DNA of 18,747 nucleotides, from NCBI GenBank assembly GCA_965371355.1, contig CBDUYD010000046.1, positions 1-18,747 of the forward strand, written 5' to 3'. The notes under the pieces were generated by a model that saw only the letters and a program-made list of their open reading frames with translations, did not search any database and was not told the origin of the DNA. A program made the position numbers and the translations under genes. Positions 1 through 7,900 of the stretch are shown here, in pieces. The stretch is from JASJHI01 sp965371355 (GTDB taxonomy: Bacteria > Actinomycetota > Acidimicrobiia > Acidimicrobiales > Ilumatobacteraceae). Every line of letters begins with the position of its first letter. Position 1 is the first letter of the stretch.

Positions 1-80
1 AGTTGCGGATCACCTCCGACGCGCCCGAGGCGGCCGTCGTGATCGATCTGCTCGCGGGGATGGGCGAGCCCTCGGTCTGA
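1..80 (+). CDS. 3' end of an unidentified gene (partial)
   Basis: The frame starting at base 3 stays open to a TGA at 78-80, and nearly all of its codons end in G or C. The neighbouring frame from base 1 hits a stop early. This is the expected coding signature for this genome. The visible tail reads LRITSDAPEAAVVIDLLAG followed by MGEPSV. I do not recognise the family from 25 residues and give no function. The next gene starts 37 bases downstream on the same strand, but a -10-like hexamer in the gap suggests that gene has its own promoter. Confidence 0.55.
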   Translation, partial: LRITSDAPEAAVVIDLLAGMGEPSV

Positions 81-105
81 TCCGACGTTGTGACACCCCC
101 CTGCG

Positions 106-111
106 CATGAT
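106..111 (+). promoter_or_regulatory. Candidate -10 element for a leaderless HNH gene transcript
   Basis: CATGAT at 106-111 differs by one base from TATGAT, a good actinobacterial -10 hexamer. Six bases (112-117) separate it from the ATG at 118, so transcription would begin at or next to the start codon. There is no Shine-Dalgarno sequence before the ATG, which fits a leaderless message. No convincing -35 hexamer is visible. Confidence 0.35.
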
Positions 112-117
112 GGGAAC

Positions 118-1305
118 ATGAGTTCGACGCGTTGCGATGAGCGGCAGAACGAGCGGGAGGAGAGCCCGACCGGCACGGTCGACGAGGTGACCAGGTCGCT
201 TCGCCGGCTGCGTGCGGTGCAACTCGACGAGGTCCATCTCGCGGTCGGGGCCAGGGTCTGGGTGGGTGCGGGGTTCCGGTCACCGACGGAATGGTTGATG
301 GTCACCAGCCGCGAGGCCTACGGCCAGTGCCGACTACTCGTACACCTCGCCGAACGGATCCAACAGATGCCTGCGGTCAAAGCCGCCTTCGCCGGCGGTG
401 ACCTCGCCGAATCCGCACTCCGGCTGCTCGCCGACACCTGCACCGACACCAACGCTGCAGCGTTCGCCCGCGACGAGACGATGCTGCTGCGCTGGGCGCC
501 GCGGTTACCCCACAGCGACCTACGGATGCTGCTCGACACCTGGAAACGCCACACCGACACCGAAACCGAAACCGTCGCCGACAACGACAGGTTCGCAGCG
601 CGCAGCCTGACGCTCACCAAACAGGCCGACGGCAGCGGCGTCGTCGAAGGTGTCCTCGACCCCGAAGGATACGCACTGCTACGCGCCTCGATCCGCACCC
701 TCACCGGAGCGACCGGCGACCAGCGCAGCCTCACCCAACGCCGAGCCGACGCACTGGTCTCGATGGCGCGCATCACCCTCGACAACCCGCCACCCACACC
801 GGGCCGTAAACGATCGCGACCCAAGATGATCGCCACCATTGCCTACCTCGACCTGCTCACCGGCAACGCCGGCGGCAGCCTCGACACCAACAGCGGCCGC
901 ATCGTCGTGTCCAGCGAAACAATCCGCCGCTACGCCTGCGACGCCGGCATCCACCGCCTCGTCCACGCCCCAGACGGCACCACCCTCGACTACGGACGCC
1001 AAACCCGCACAGTGTCAGACGCCCTGTTCGACCAACTCGTGATCCGCGACCACGGCTGCCGAATCCTCGGATGCACCGTGGCACCCTCGGGGTGTGACGC
1101 CCACCACGCCATCCACTGGTCAGAACTCGGCGAAACCGAACTCGACAACCTCATCTTGGCCTGCTGGTCACACCACCACCTGGTGCACGAACAACACTGG
1201 CGAATCGTGCCCCTCGGGGCCGGCCACTTCACCCTCATCGACCCAGACGGCAACACCCACGCCGTACGCCCCCCGATGATCGGCCTCGCCCTACCAGCCA
1301 GCTGA
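118..1305 (+). CDS. DUF222 / HNH endonuclease family protein (13E12-type)
   Basis: This 395-residue protein has the architecture of the actinobacterial DUF222 (13E12 repeat) family: a helical N-terminal domain of about 280 residues followed by an HNH nuclease module. The C-terminal module carries a metal-binding set in family order: C314 and C319 (HGCRILGC), C326 with DAHH at 327-330, the W334 region, the ETELDNLIL segment, then C349 and SHHHLVH at 351-357. These should form a beta-beta-alpha-metal nuclease fold that nicks or cuts DNA. The family is usually multicopy in actinobacterial genomes, and its biological role is poorly known. Length is normal and no truncation is seen. The ATG at 118 is chosen because it follows a -10-like hexamer at leaderless spacing and has no alternative with a good ribosome-binding site. 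The gene converges on the acyl-CoA ligase gene. Confidence 0.9.
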   Translation: MSSTRCDERQNEREESPTGTVDEVTRSLRRLRAVQLDEVHLAVGARVWVGAGFRSPTEWLMVTSREAYGQCRLLVHLAERIQQMPAVKAAFAGGDLAESALRLLADTCTDTNAAAFARDETMLLRWAPRLPHSDLRMLLDTWKRHTDTETETVADNDRFAARSLTLTKQADGSGVVEGVLDPEGYALLRASIRTLTGATGDQRSLTQRRADALVSMARITLDNPPPTPGRKRSRPKMIATIAYLDLLTGNAGGSLDTNSGRIVVSSETIRRYACDAGIHRLVHAPDGTTLDYGRQTRTVSDALFDQLVIRDHGCRILGCTVAPSGCDAHHAIHWSELGETELDNLILACWSHHHLVHEQHWRIVPLGAGHFTLIDPDGNTHAVRPPMIGLALPAS

Positions 1306-1315
1306 ACGTTCCGTC

Positions 1316-1353
1316 GACGGGCACCCTCACTGCGGGAGCCGTCATCGGTGCTC
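1316..1353. terminator. Weak stem-loop between convergent genes
   Basis: The 55-base gap between the convergent HNH and acyl-CoA ligase genes holds nested inverted repeats: GGGCACC (1319-1325) with GGTGCTC (1347-1353), allowing one G-U pair, and GACGG (1316-1320) with CCGTC (1339-1343). There is no T-tract on either strand. It is a possible bidirectional terminator on position and structure only. Confidence 0.25.
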
Positions 1354-1360
1354 GGGGCAA

Positions 1361-3076
1361 CTACGACCCGAGCAGGCTCTCCTTCAGTTCGCGCTTGACG
1401 AACTTGCCGTTGGCATTGCGCGGCAGGGCTTCGCCGAGGAACCAGATCCGCTCTGGAATCTTGAACTTCGCCAGCTTGTCGGCGAGGAACCCGGTGAGCG
1501 CGTCCTCTGACAACGAGACGCCCTCCGCGCACACGATCGCGGCGCCGACGATCTCGCCGAGCCGATCGTCGGGCACGCCGAACACGGCCGCCTCGGCCAC
1601 CGCGGGATGCTCGTAGATCGCCGACTCGATCTCGGAGCAGTAGACGTTCTCGCCGCCGCGCAGCACCATGTCCTTCGCGCGGTCGACGATGAAGACGAAC
1701 CCGTCCTCGTCGATCTCGGCGATGTCACCCGTGCGGAACCAGCCCTCGGGGATCGCTTCAGCGGTGGCATCGGGTCGGTTGAGGTAGCCCTTGATCACGA
1801 CCGCACCCCGAACGCAGAGTTCGCCCTTCTCCCCCGGTGGCACCTCGTCGCCGAGCACGTCGATCAGCTTGGCGTCGAGGCACGGCACCACGCGGCCGCA
1901 CGAAGAGGGCTTGGCGACGTAGAGCGCGCCGGCGTTCGCGGTGACGATGCCGTTCGTCTCGGTGAGTCCGTAGCCGGTGCTCGGCGCGCCGCCCGAGAGC
2001 GACTTGTCGATCTTGTCGACGAGGTCGGGCTGGAGCGGCGCACCGCCCCCACCCATCCCGGCGAGCGTCGACGTGTCGCGCGCGTCCCAATCGGGGTGCA
2101 TCAGCAGCTCGCGGCTCATCGTCGGTACACCGGAGAAGTTGGTGACGCCCTCGCGCTCGATCAGTTCGAGCGCCCGGCCGGCATCCCACTTGTAGGTGAG
2201 CACGACGCGCGCTCCCGAGATCGTCGCCGGATGGAGCAGACAGTTGTTGGCGGTTACGTGGAACAGCGGCGTCGGTGCCATGAACACGTTCTGTCGTGGT
2301 GCGTCGGGTGCCACCGAAGTCGAGCCGTCCACCGTTCTGGCGGCGGCGAGGGCCGCCACTCCGGCCATGAACGCGAGGTCCAACAGGTTGTGCACCGACC
2401 CCCGGTGGGTGAGCTGCGCCCCCTTGGGGGAGCCCGTCGTACCCGAGGTGTAGAAGATGCAGGCATCGTCGTCGGGATCGATCGCCGCTTCGGGGAGTGT
2501 GTCGGGTGCGGTCGCCGAATCGATCACGTCCTCCCAGCGCGAAGCATCGTCCGGCAGGTCGCCGTCGTAGCGCACGGTGAGCAGATGCAGCGAGAACTCG
2601 TCGCGCAACGAGTCCAACACCGGGACGACCCGTTCGACGCGCTCGCGGTCCGCGATCAGCACCTTCGGGCGCGAGTCATTCAAGCCGTACGCCATCTCGT
2701 CGCTGGTCCACCAGGCGTTCATGCCGACGCACGCCGCTCCGAGCGAGACGATCGCCCAGTAGCTGAACACCCACTCGGGGTAGTTGCGCATCGCGATCGC
2801 CACCCGGTCGCCCGGCACGACACCGTGCACGTCGCGCAGGTGGTGGGCGAGCGCCTTGACGATCGCGTCGGACTCGGCATACGTGTAGCGCTCGTCCTCG
2901 TAGACGATGTAGTCGGCGTCGCCGTATCCCGCAGCGAGTTCCCAGACGAAGCGCATCGACGGCGGAGCGCTCTCGAACACGCGCATCGGCACACCGCGCA
3001 CGGTGATCTCCTTCATCGCGAACTGCGCGCCCGGCGCCGTCAGCTCGTCCCACGCCTGCTGATACTCCTCGAACAT
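1361..3076 (-). CDS. Acyl-CoA synthetase (AMP-dependent ligase, FadD-like)
   Basis: This 571-residue protein is a class I adenylate-forming enzyme that activates a carboxylic acid with ATP and joins it to coenzyme A. Family motifs are in order: the phosphate-binding loop YTSGTTGSPKG (209-219), YGLTE (369-373), GWFRTGD (445-451), the hinge DRAKDMVLRGGENVY (465-479) and the C-terminal catalytic lysine K558 in PRNANGK. All key residues are present and length is normal for a fatty-acyl-CoA ligase. No membrane segment is evident. Substrate cannot be read from the sequence; a medium- or long-chain fatty acid or a sterol side-chain acid is plausible. It lies 75 bases downstream of acpS on the same strand. 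GATCAT (read on the minus strand, 3089-3084) is seven bases before the ATG, so it may also have its own promoter. Confidence 0.93.
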   Translation of the reverse strand: MFEEYQQAWDELTAPGAQFAMKEITVRGVPMRVFESAPPSMRFVWELAAGYGDADYIVYEDERYTYAESDAIVKALAHHLRDVHGVVPGDRVAIAMRNYPEWVFSYWAIVSLGAACVGMNAWWTSDEMAYGLNDSRPKVLIADRERVERVVPVLDSLRDEFSLHLLTVRYDGDLPDDASRWEDVIDSATAPDTLPEAAIDPDDDACIFYTSGTTGSPKGAQLTHRGSVHNLLDLAFMAGVAALAAARTVDGSTSVAPDAPRQNVFMAPTPLFHVTANNCLLHPATISGARVVLTYKWDAGRALELIEREGVTNFSGVPTMSRELLMHPDWDARDTSTLAGMGGGGAPLQPDLVDKIDKSLSGGAPSTGYGLTETNGIVTANAGALYVAKPSSCGRVVPCLDAKLIDVLGDEVPPGEKGELCVRGAVVIKGYLNRPDATAEAIPEGWFRTGDIAEIDEDGFVFIVDRAKDMVLRGGENVYCSEIESAIYEHPAVAEAAVFGVPDDRLGEIVGAAIVCAEGVSLSEDALTGFLADKLAKFKIPERIWFLGEALPRNANGKFVKRELKESLLGS

Positions 3077-3083
3077 GACGGGA

Positions 3084-3089
3084 ATGATC
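3084..3089 (-). promoter_or_regulatory. Candidate -10 element before the acyl-CoA ligase start
   Basis: On the minus strand GATCAT lies seven bases upstream of the ATG at 3076. It differs by one base from TATCAT, the -10 proposed for rplM in this window. No Shine-Dalgarno sequence precedes the start. This suggests a leaderless transcript separate from acpS. Confidence 0.25.
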
Positions 3090-3151
3090 GCAGCGTCGGG
3101 GCCCTGCGTCCGAATCCGCTCGCGCGGCCGCCGATCGACCCGTCCGGCGAT

Positions 3152-3577
3152 CTACTCGGCGATCACGTAGGCGACCGCGACAAGATCGCTGTGGGTCAAC
3201 GAGACGTGCCAGCGAACGACTCCGGCCTCGGTCGCCAACTCGGCCGCTCGACCGGCGAACACCAGGTGCGGGGCGCCGGAATCGGCCCTATCCACCCACA
3301 CGTCGTGGAATCCGAACGCGCCGAGACCGAGGCCGAGCGCCTTCATCACACCCTCGCGGGCGGCGAAGCGCACCGCCAGCGAGGGAACCGGGTCGGCCTG
3401 CGGTGCGACGTAGGCGAGCTCGACGTCGGTGAACAGGCGTGTCCTCATCGACGGCGTGCGCTCGAGCGACCGGCGGAAGCGTTCGATGTCGACCACGTCG
3501 ACCCCGATCCCGATCATCACCCCGACCGCCGCGGGCCGAAGCTCGTCCGCTCGGTCGACCGGAATATCACCCGTCAC
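3152..3577 (-). CDS. acpS: Holo-[acyl-carrier-protein] synthase
   Basis: AcpS transfers the 4'-phosphopantetheine arm of coenzyme A to the serine of acyl carrier protein, making it competent for fatty-acid synthesis. The family signature is clear: GIGVDVVDIERF near the N-terminus with the metal-binding aspartate, then RFAAREGVMKAL with the second metal ligand (glutamate), and the C-terminal WHVSLTHSDLVAVAYV strand. The start is uncertain. A strong AAGGAG (minus strand, 3594-3589) lies 11 bases before GTG 3577, chosen here, and only 2 bases before GTG 3586. The family normally begins right before GIGVD, which would put the start at ATG 3517 (121 residues), though without a clear ribosome-binding site. 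The glmS-acpS adjacency common in Actinobacteria is interrupted here by the ATPase gene on the other strand. Confidence 0.92.
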   Translation of the reverse strand: MTGDIPVDRADELRPAAVGVMIGIGVDVVDIERFRRSLERTPSMRTRLFTDVELAYVAPQADPVPSLAVRFAAREGVMKALGLGLGAFGFHDVWVDRADSGAPHLVFAGRAAELATEAGVVRWHVSLTHSDLVAVAYVIAE

Positions 3578-3588
3578 ACGGTACACAG

Positions 3589-3594
3589 CTCCTT
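3589..3594 (-). promoter_or_regulatory. acpS Shine-Dalgarno, overlapped by a hairpin arm
   Basis: AAGGAG on the minus strand is the best ribosome-binding site near acpS and favours GTG 3577 over GTG 3586. Its first three bases are the end of the 3' arm of a 9-bp inverted repeat (3592-3600 with 3618-3626). A folded leader would therefore partly cover it. Confidence 0.45.
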
Positions 3595-3626
3595 CTCGCT
3601 CCGGTCACGGAGCCCGAAGCGAGAAG
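3592..3626. repeat. 9-bp inverted repeat with a competing inner hairpin
   Basis: CTTCTCGCT (3592-3600) and AGCGAGAAG (3618-3626) are exact inverted repeats separated by 17 bases. Inside, GCTCCG (3598-3603) and CGGAGC (3608-3613) form a 6-bp stem with a 4-base loop. The two structures share bases 3598-3600, so they cannot both form fully. The pair lies in the acpS leader, next to its ribosome-binding site. Confidence 0.5.
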
Positions 3627-3637
3627 AGCAACCCATG

Positions 3638-3663
3638 ACACCGCGACCGGTGCTGCCCGGTGT
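3638..3663 (+). repeat. Inverted and direct repeats upstream of the ATPase promoter
   Basis: CACCG (3639-3643) pairs with CGGTG (3648-3652) across a 4-base loop, and ACACCG (3638-3643) can alternatively pair with CGGTGT (3658-3663). CCGGTG occurs twice, at 3647-3652 and 3657-3662, ten bases apart (about one helical turn). The second copy overlaps the expected -35 position of the ATPase promoter. An operator is possible but this is inference. Confidence 0.35.
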
Positions 3664-3676
3664 TCGTAGCATCGAA

Positions 3677-3682
3677 TATACT
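3677..3682 (+). promoter_or_regulatory. Candidate -10 element of the ATPase gene
   Basis: TATACT at 3677-3682 is a near-consensus -10 hexamer in an unusually AT-rich patch. Transcription would start around 3689, leaving a leader of about seven bases before the ATG at 3696. It is followed by two tandem copies of TAGAGT (3682-3687 and 3688-3693). No good -35 hexamer is seen. It argues against an upstream GTG start at 3660. Confidence 0.45.
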
Positions 3683-3695
3683 AGAGTTAGAGTTG

Positions 3696-4820
3696 ATGCA
3701 GAACCCGTTCACACCGGGATTCGGTGAGCACCCACCCGTCCGGGCTGGTCGGGATGAGATCGTGCGGCGCTGGGCGGAGGCGCTGGACCCTGCGACGGCG
3801 CGGCACCCGGCGACGCGCACACTGCTGCGAGGCGATCGGGGGATCGGCAAGACGGTGCTGCTGGATGAAGCCCACGACCTGGCGCTCGAGCGGGGTTGGA
3901 TCATCATCGAGGAGAACGGCGGGGTGATGACCCCGCTGACCGACCGATTGATCGATCGGGTGTGGAATCCGGCGGCTCCGGCGGCTGCCTCGACCACGCT
4001 CGGTATCAACGTCGCGGGGTTCATCGCCAACCGGACCTGGCAACAGCCCGGTTCGCACCGGCCGCGTTCGCTACGCGACGCGGTCGCCGCGGTGCTCGGC
4101 GCCTCCGACGATGGGCCGACCGGTTTGCTGTTCACGATCGACGAGATCCACGATCTCCCCGGCATCGAGCTCAAGTCGGTCGCGAACGAATTCCAGCACC
4201 TCGTTCGCGACGGGTTTCGGGTGGCGCTGTTCGCCGCAGGCCTCCCCGTCGACGACCTTGTCGATCACCACCGCATGCCGACATTCCTCGTGCGCTCGTG
4301 GCAACCCGACCTCGGCCATATTGCCGACGCAGACATCGCGGAGGCGTTTGCAGCGACCCTCGCCACCGTTGGCGCATCGTGTACGCCCGCGGCGCTGGCG
4401 CGAGCGGTCGACGCGTCGGCAGGACTTCCGTTTGCCATGCAGCTCGTCGGTTGGTACATGGTCGACCATGTCCGCAGCCCGCGCCACCGCTACACGGCCC
4501 CCGATGTCGACGCGATCATGACCGACGTGCACGGCGACCTGCTGACCGGGCTTCGGCTGCCGTATGACCTCACACCCACGCGCCGCGCATTCCTCGCGGC
4601 GATGGCTCACGACGAAGGCTCGTCGCAGCTACGCGACGTCACCCGTCGGCTCGGCAGGAATGCCCAGCAGATCGCCCCCGTGCGTGCCTGGTTACTGGAC
4701 AACGGCTACATCGCCGCGCCGCGTCGAGGTGTGCTCACCATCGGACATGTCGGGATGCGGGCCCTGCTGCGCACCGACCTCGACGCACCGTCACGAGATC
4801 CGACGCGAGCGCCATCGTGA
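3696..4820 (+). CDS. AAA family ATPase with C-terminal winged helix
   Basis: This 374-residue protein opens with NPFTPGFGEHPPVRAGR, the N-terminal signature of a family of stand-alone AAA ATPases (AAA_16/ORC-like) seen in Actinobacteria. Walker A is GDRGIGKT (46-53) and Walker B is LLFTIDE (144-150), followed by a sensor-like LFAAGLP (178-184). Residues from about 293 to 360 look like a winged helix, suggesting DNA binding. The sequence supports ATP binding and hydrolysis; the biological role is unknown. ATG 3696 is chosen because the family signature begins there and the -10-like TATACT lies just upstream. The gene stands alone on the plus strand between glmS and acpS, which are neighbours in many Actinobacteria, so it looks like an insertion. 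It is flanked by AT-rich patches. No partner toxin, nuclease or transposase gene is adjacent. Confidence 0.85.
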   Translation: MQNPFTPGFGEHPPVRAGRDEIVRRWAEALDPATARHPATRTLLRGDRGIGKTVLLDEAHDLALERGWIIIEENGGVMTPLTDRLIDRVWNPAAPAAASTTLGINVAGFIANRTWQQPGSHRPRSLRDAVAAVLGASDDGPTGLLFTIDEIHDLPGIELKSVANEFQHLVRDGFRVALFAAGLPVDDLVDHHRMPTFLVRSWQPDLGHIADADIAEAFAATLATVGASCTPAALARAVDASAGLPFAMQLVGWYMVDHVRSPRHRYTAPDVDAIMTDVHGDLLTGLRLPYDLTPTRRAFLAAMAHDEGSSQLRDVTRRLGRNAQQIAPVRAWLLDNGYIAAPRRGVLTIGHVGMRALLRTDLDAPSRDPTRAPS

Positions 4821-4862
4821 CCCCAGGCCCGTGACCCCTCGGACACCGCTATCGGGCCCGGA

Positions 4863-4881
4863 GTATATCCGTTGTATATCC
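4863..4881. repeat. AT-rich direct repeat downstream of the ATPase gene
   Basis: GTATATCC occurs at 4863-4870 and again at 4874-4881, an 11-base period, in an otherwise very GC-rich gap between convergent genes. Read on the minus strand it gives CGGATATACT, close to CGAATATACT at 3673-3682 on the other side of the ATPase gene. The two patches therefore form an imperfect inverted pair flanking that gene. Confidence 0.45.
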
Positions 4882-4894
4882 TACGGTAACGCCG

Positions 4895-4910
4895 TCGAGC
4901 CCTGCCTCGA
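4895..4910. terminator. Stem-loop between the convergent ATPase and glmS-like genes
   Basis: TCGAG (4895-4899) and CTCGA (4906-4910) form a 5-bp stem with a 6-base loop, and GTCGA (4894-4898) could instead pair with TCGAC (4915-4919). There is no T-tract. A terminator role is suggested only by its place ten bases beyond the glmS-like stop codon. Confidence 0.2.
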
Positions 4911-4919
4911 GGTGTCGAC

Positions 4920-7900
4920 TCAGCCCCGCCAGTGGTCGGCGGTGTCGGAGATCGGACCGATCAGCAACTCCTCGACGGACAGATCACCGAGCCGCGAGTC
5001 GTCGAACCCGCCCTCGGTCTCGGTGACCCAGTCGACGAGCCGGTCGTAGCGGCCGTCGTAGCCCTGGAGCACGCCGCGCATCGTCTCGGCCGGCAGTCGA
5101 TCGTGGAAGGCGACGTGCAACAGCGTGATCCCGGTCGTCTCGCCCGACTTCACCTCGGGGACGAAGATCACCTTGCGGCCGTCGCTGCGACCGGTGGCGA
5201 CCAGCACCTCGCGCAGCGAGGCCACGCGGCGCTTGGTTCCCTGGAGGGCGCCGCTGCGCTCGACACGGCTGCTCAGGTGTTGCGAGATGCCACCGCGGTC
5301 GACAACCGAGATCGTGTCGTCGTCGATGCCGTAGCGGGTGTAGCCGAGCACGTCGGCGACCGCCGGATCGAGCTCGGCGAGCACCTTCATCGCCCGGTAG
5401 CTGAGCACGTCGCGCCCGGCGCCGGCCTCGAGCACCGCCTGCACGAGCGGACGGCCGATGATGCCCTCGTCGCTGCGCGAGATTCCGACGGTGACCGTCT
5501 TGGCCTGATGCTTGATCGTGTCGACCGGGCGGGTCAGCTCTTCGATCGAGCGGGTCAACCCCGCGACGAGGTCGTCGATCAGCGCACCGGGCGTGCCGAC
5601 CTTGCCCGAGTCGAGCTGGTACTGCTCGACCGGTCGTTCGGACATCACATCGGCGAGCAGACGCGACAACCGCACCGCGCTCGACGCCTCGAGATGACCG
5701 TCGTACAGCGACGACCGGAGGCCGCCGTGGAAATGCTCGGCCGGCTGCACGAGCTCGGTGCGCAGCCGCTCGAGGACCTGATCGCCGGACAGCCCCGCAG
5801 CGACGAGCTGCTCGACCGCCTCGCGCGCCTCGCGCAGCGGATGCGCCGACGCGTCGATCGCCAGCGCCGCCTCGTAGCCGAAGAGATGGCCGACCATCGC
5901 CGACAGGATGAAGCCGAGCGCAGGATCGACCGCCGGAACCTCGAGGGTCGCGACGGCGGCGTAGCGCGTCTCGCCGTCGTTGGCGATGACGATCGGCGTC
6001 GCCTTGTGGGCCTTGAAGATCGCCACCTCCTTGGCGACGTCGTCGGCGGTCGAGCCGACGAGCCCCGCCGCGCAGACGAGGATCAACGGCTCGGACGACA
6101 GGTCGATGTGCTTCTTGTCCTCGGTGGTGTCGCAGGCCATCGACTTGTAGCAGAGCTCGCTGAGCTTGATCCGCACCTCTTCGGCGGCGACCTTGTTGGG
6201 GCCGTTGCCGACGACCGCCCAGTACCGCTTGGGGGGAGCGAACCGTCGCGCCGCCTCGGCGATCGTTTCGCGGCGGGCGAGCACGGAGTTCAGCGCCTCC
6301 GGCAACTCGCGCAGCGAGCCCAACAGCTTCGAGCGCCGCTTCGCGTCGCCGCGCCCACACGCCTCGGCGATCGCACACGAGAGCAACGCCCCCGCAGCCA
6401 CCTGCGCGTAGAAGGCCTTGGTGGACGCGACACTCATCTCGACATCGCGGCCGTCAGATGTGTACATCACGCCGTCGGCCTTGTCGGTGAGGTCGCTCCC
6501 GCGCCGGTTGACGATGCCGATCACCGCCGCCCCGCGCGAGCGCAGGAGATCGACCGTGCGGTTGGTGTCGGTCGTGGTGCCCGACTGGCTGACGGCGATG
6601 GCGAGCGTGTCGCTCATGTCGAGGCGCATCCCGAAGCCAGAGACTTCGGTCGCCGTGATCGCGTCGACGTCGAGGGTGCCCTCGGTGAGTTCGTCGAGGA
6701 TCGCCGCCGTGCTCTGGCCGGCGACCGCGGCCGTACCCTGACCGATCACCCGCAGGCGCGTGATCGACCCGTCGGCCAACCGCGCGGCGATGTCGGGCGG
6801 GAGCGCACGATCGCCGACGACGGCGTGCAGCAGGCCATCGCGCTCGACGATCTTGCCGCGCAACGTCTTGGCGAAGCTGTTCGGCGCCTCGGTGATCTCC
6901 TTGAGCAGGAAGTGCGGTGCGCTCCCGCGATCGATGTCGCGGGTCGTGACCTCGGCGCTCACGATGTCGTTCTCACCGACCGGGAGCTCGGTGCCGTCAT
7001 ACGCGTATCGGGCGATGCCCTCGAGCTGGCCGGCGCCGGCCGCGTCGAGAACGACGATCTCGCCGCCGGACTCGCCATCCATCCGCACGTACCGCGCCGT
7101 CTCCTCGACGACGCCGTAGGGCTCGCTGGCGACGATGAAGCAGTCGTCGGCCAGCCCGACGTAAAGACCCTGCCCGCTCCCCCGCAATGCCAGATACAGC
7201 GTGGAGGGCGAATCGGCGACCGCCGCACCGATCGCCACCGAACCCTCGAATGCGCTGACCGTGCGCCGGAACGCCTCGAGCGATGTCGGCGCGTCGGCCA
7301 GATTCCGCGCCATCAGCGTGGGGATCACCTTCGCGTCGGTGGTGATCGTCGACGCGATACGCAGATCGTTGCGCGCCCGCAGGTCGGCGTGGTTGTCGAC
7401 GTCACCGTTGAGGGCGGCGACCACGTACGGCGGGGTCGAGCCACCCGGTTCTTCCATCTCGACCGAGTTGAGAGGGTGCGTGTTGGGCTCGCTGATCGTG
7501 CCGACGCTCGCCCAGCGGGTGTGCCCGAGCAGCGCAACACGGGCGTTTGGCGACTCGAGCGCGCGGCGCAGCAGCACATCGGCCGACAGCGCCGCTCTTA
7601 GCGCAGCGGTGTTGTCGCCGAGCTCACCGATCTCGGCCGCAGCCTTGTAGACGAACGACAACACGTCGCCGCTGGCCACCACCGACCCGGATTCGAAGAG
7701 CGGATCGGTGGTGCGGTCTGCGAGCAGCGACGCGAGCGCACCCGCCTCGATGTCGTGGCCCCATACGTAGAGGTGGATGCCGGCGGAATCACGGCCCCGC
7801 ACCTCGAGGCGGTCGATCGCCGAGAACGCCTGCTGCGCGGCGAGGTAGCCGGCGAGCGCGGAGTGCGATGCCCCCGGACCGGCGAGCGCCTCGACCTCTC

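Noticed and set aside
3660..3695. Upstream GTG start for the ATPase, adding 12 residues
   Set aside because: The family signature NPFTP begins right after ATG 3696, and the best -10 hexamer (3677-3682) lies inside the proposed extension.
1607..3727. A 706-codon open frame on the plus strand opposite the acyl-CoA ligase and acpS
   Set aside because: It is antisense to two clear genes, is rich in Arg, Val, His and Asp from mirrored codons, and shows no domain. Long antisense frames are expected in very GC-rich DNA.
4853..4860. CGGGCCCG palindrome after the ATPase gene as a terminator
   Set aside because: It has no loop and no T-tract, and short GC palindromes are frequent by chance here.
4932..7601. 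An 889-codon open frame opposite the glmS-like gene
   Set aside because: It mirrors the codon bias of the minus-strand gene and has Arg/Asp/Gly-rich low-information sequence with no motif. The minus strand carries recognisable catalytic motifs throughout.
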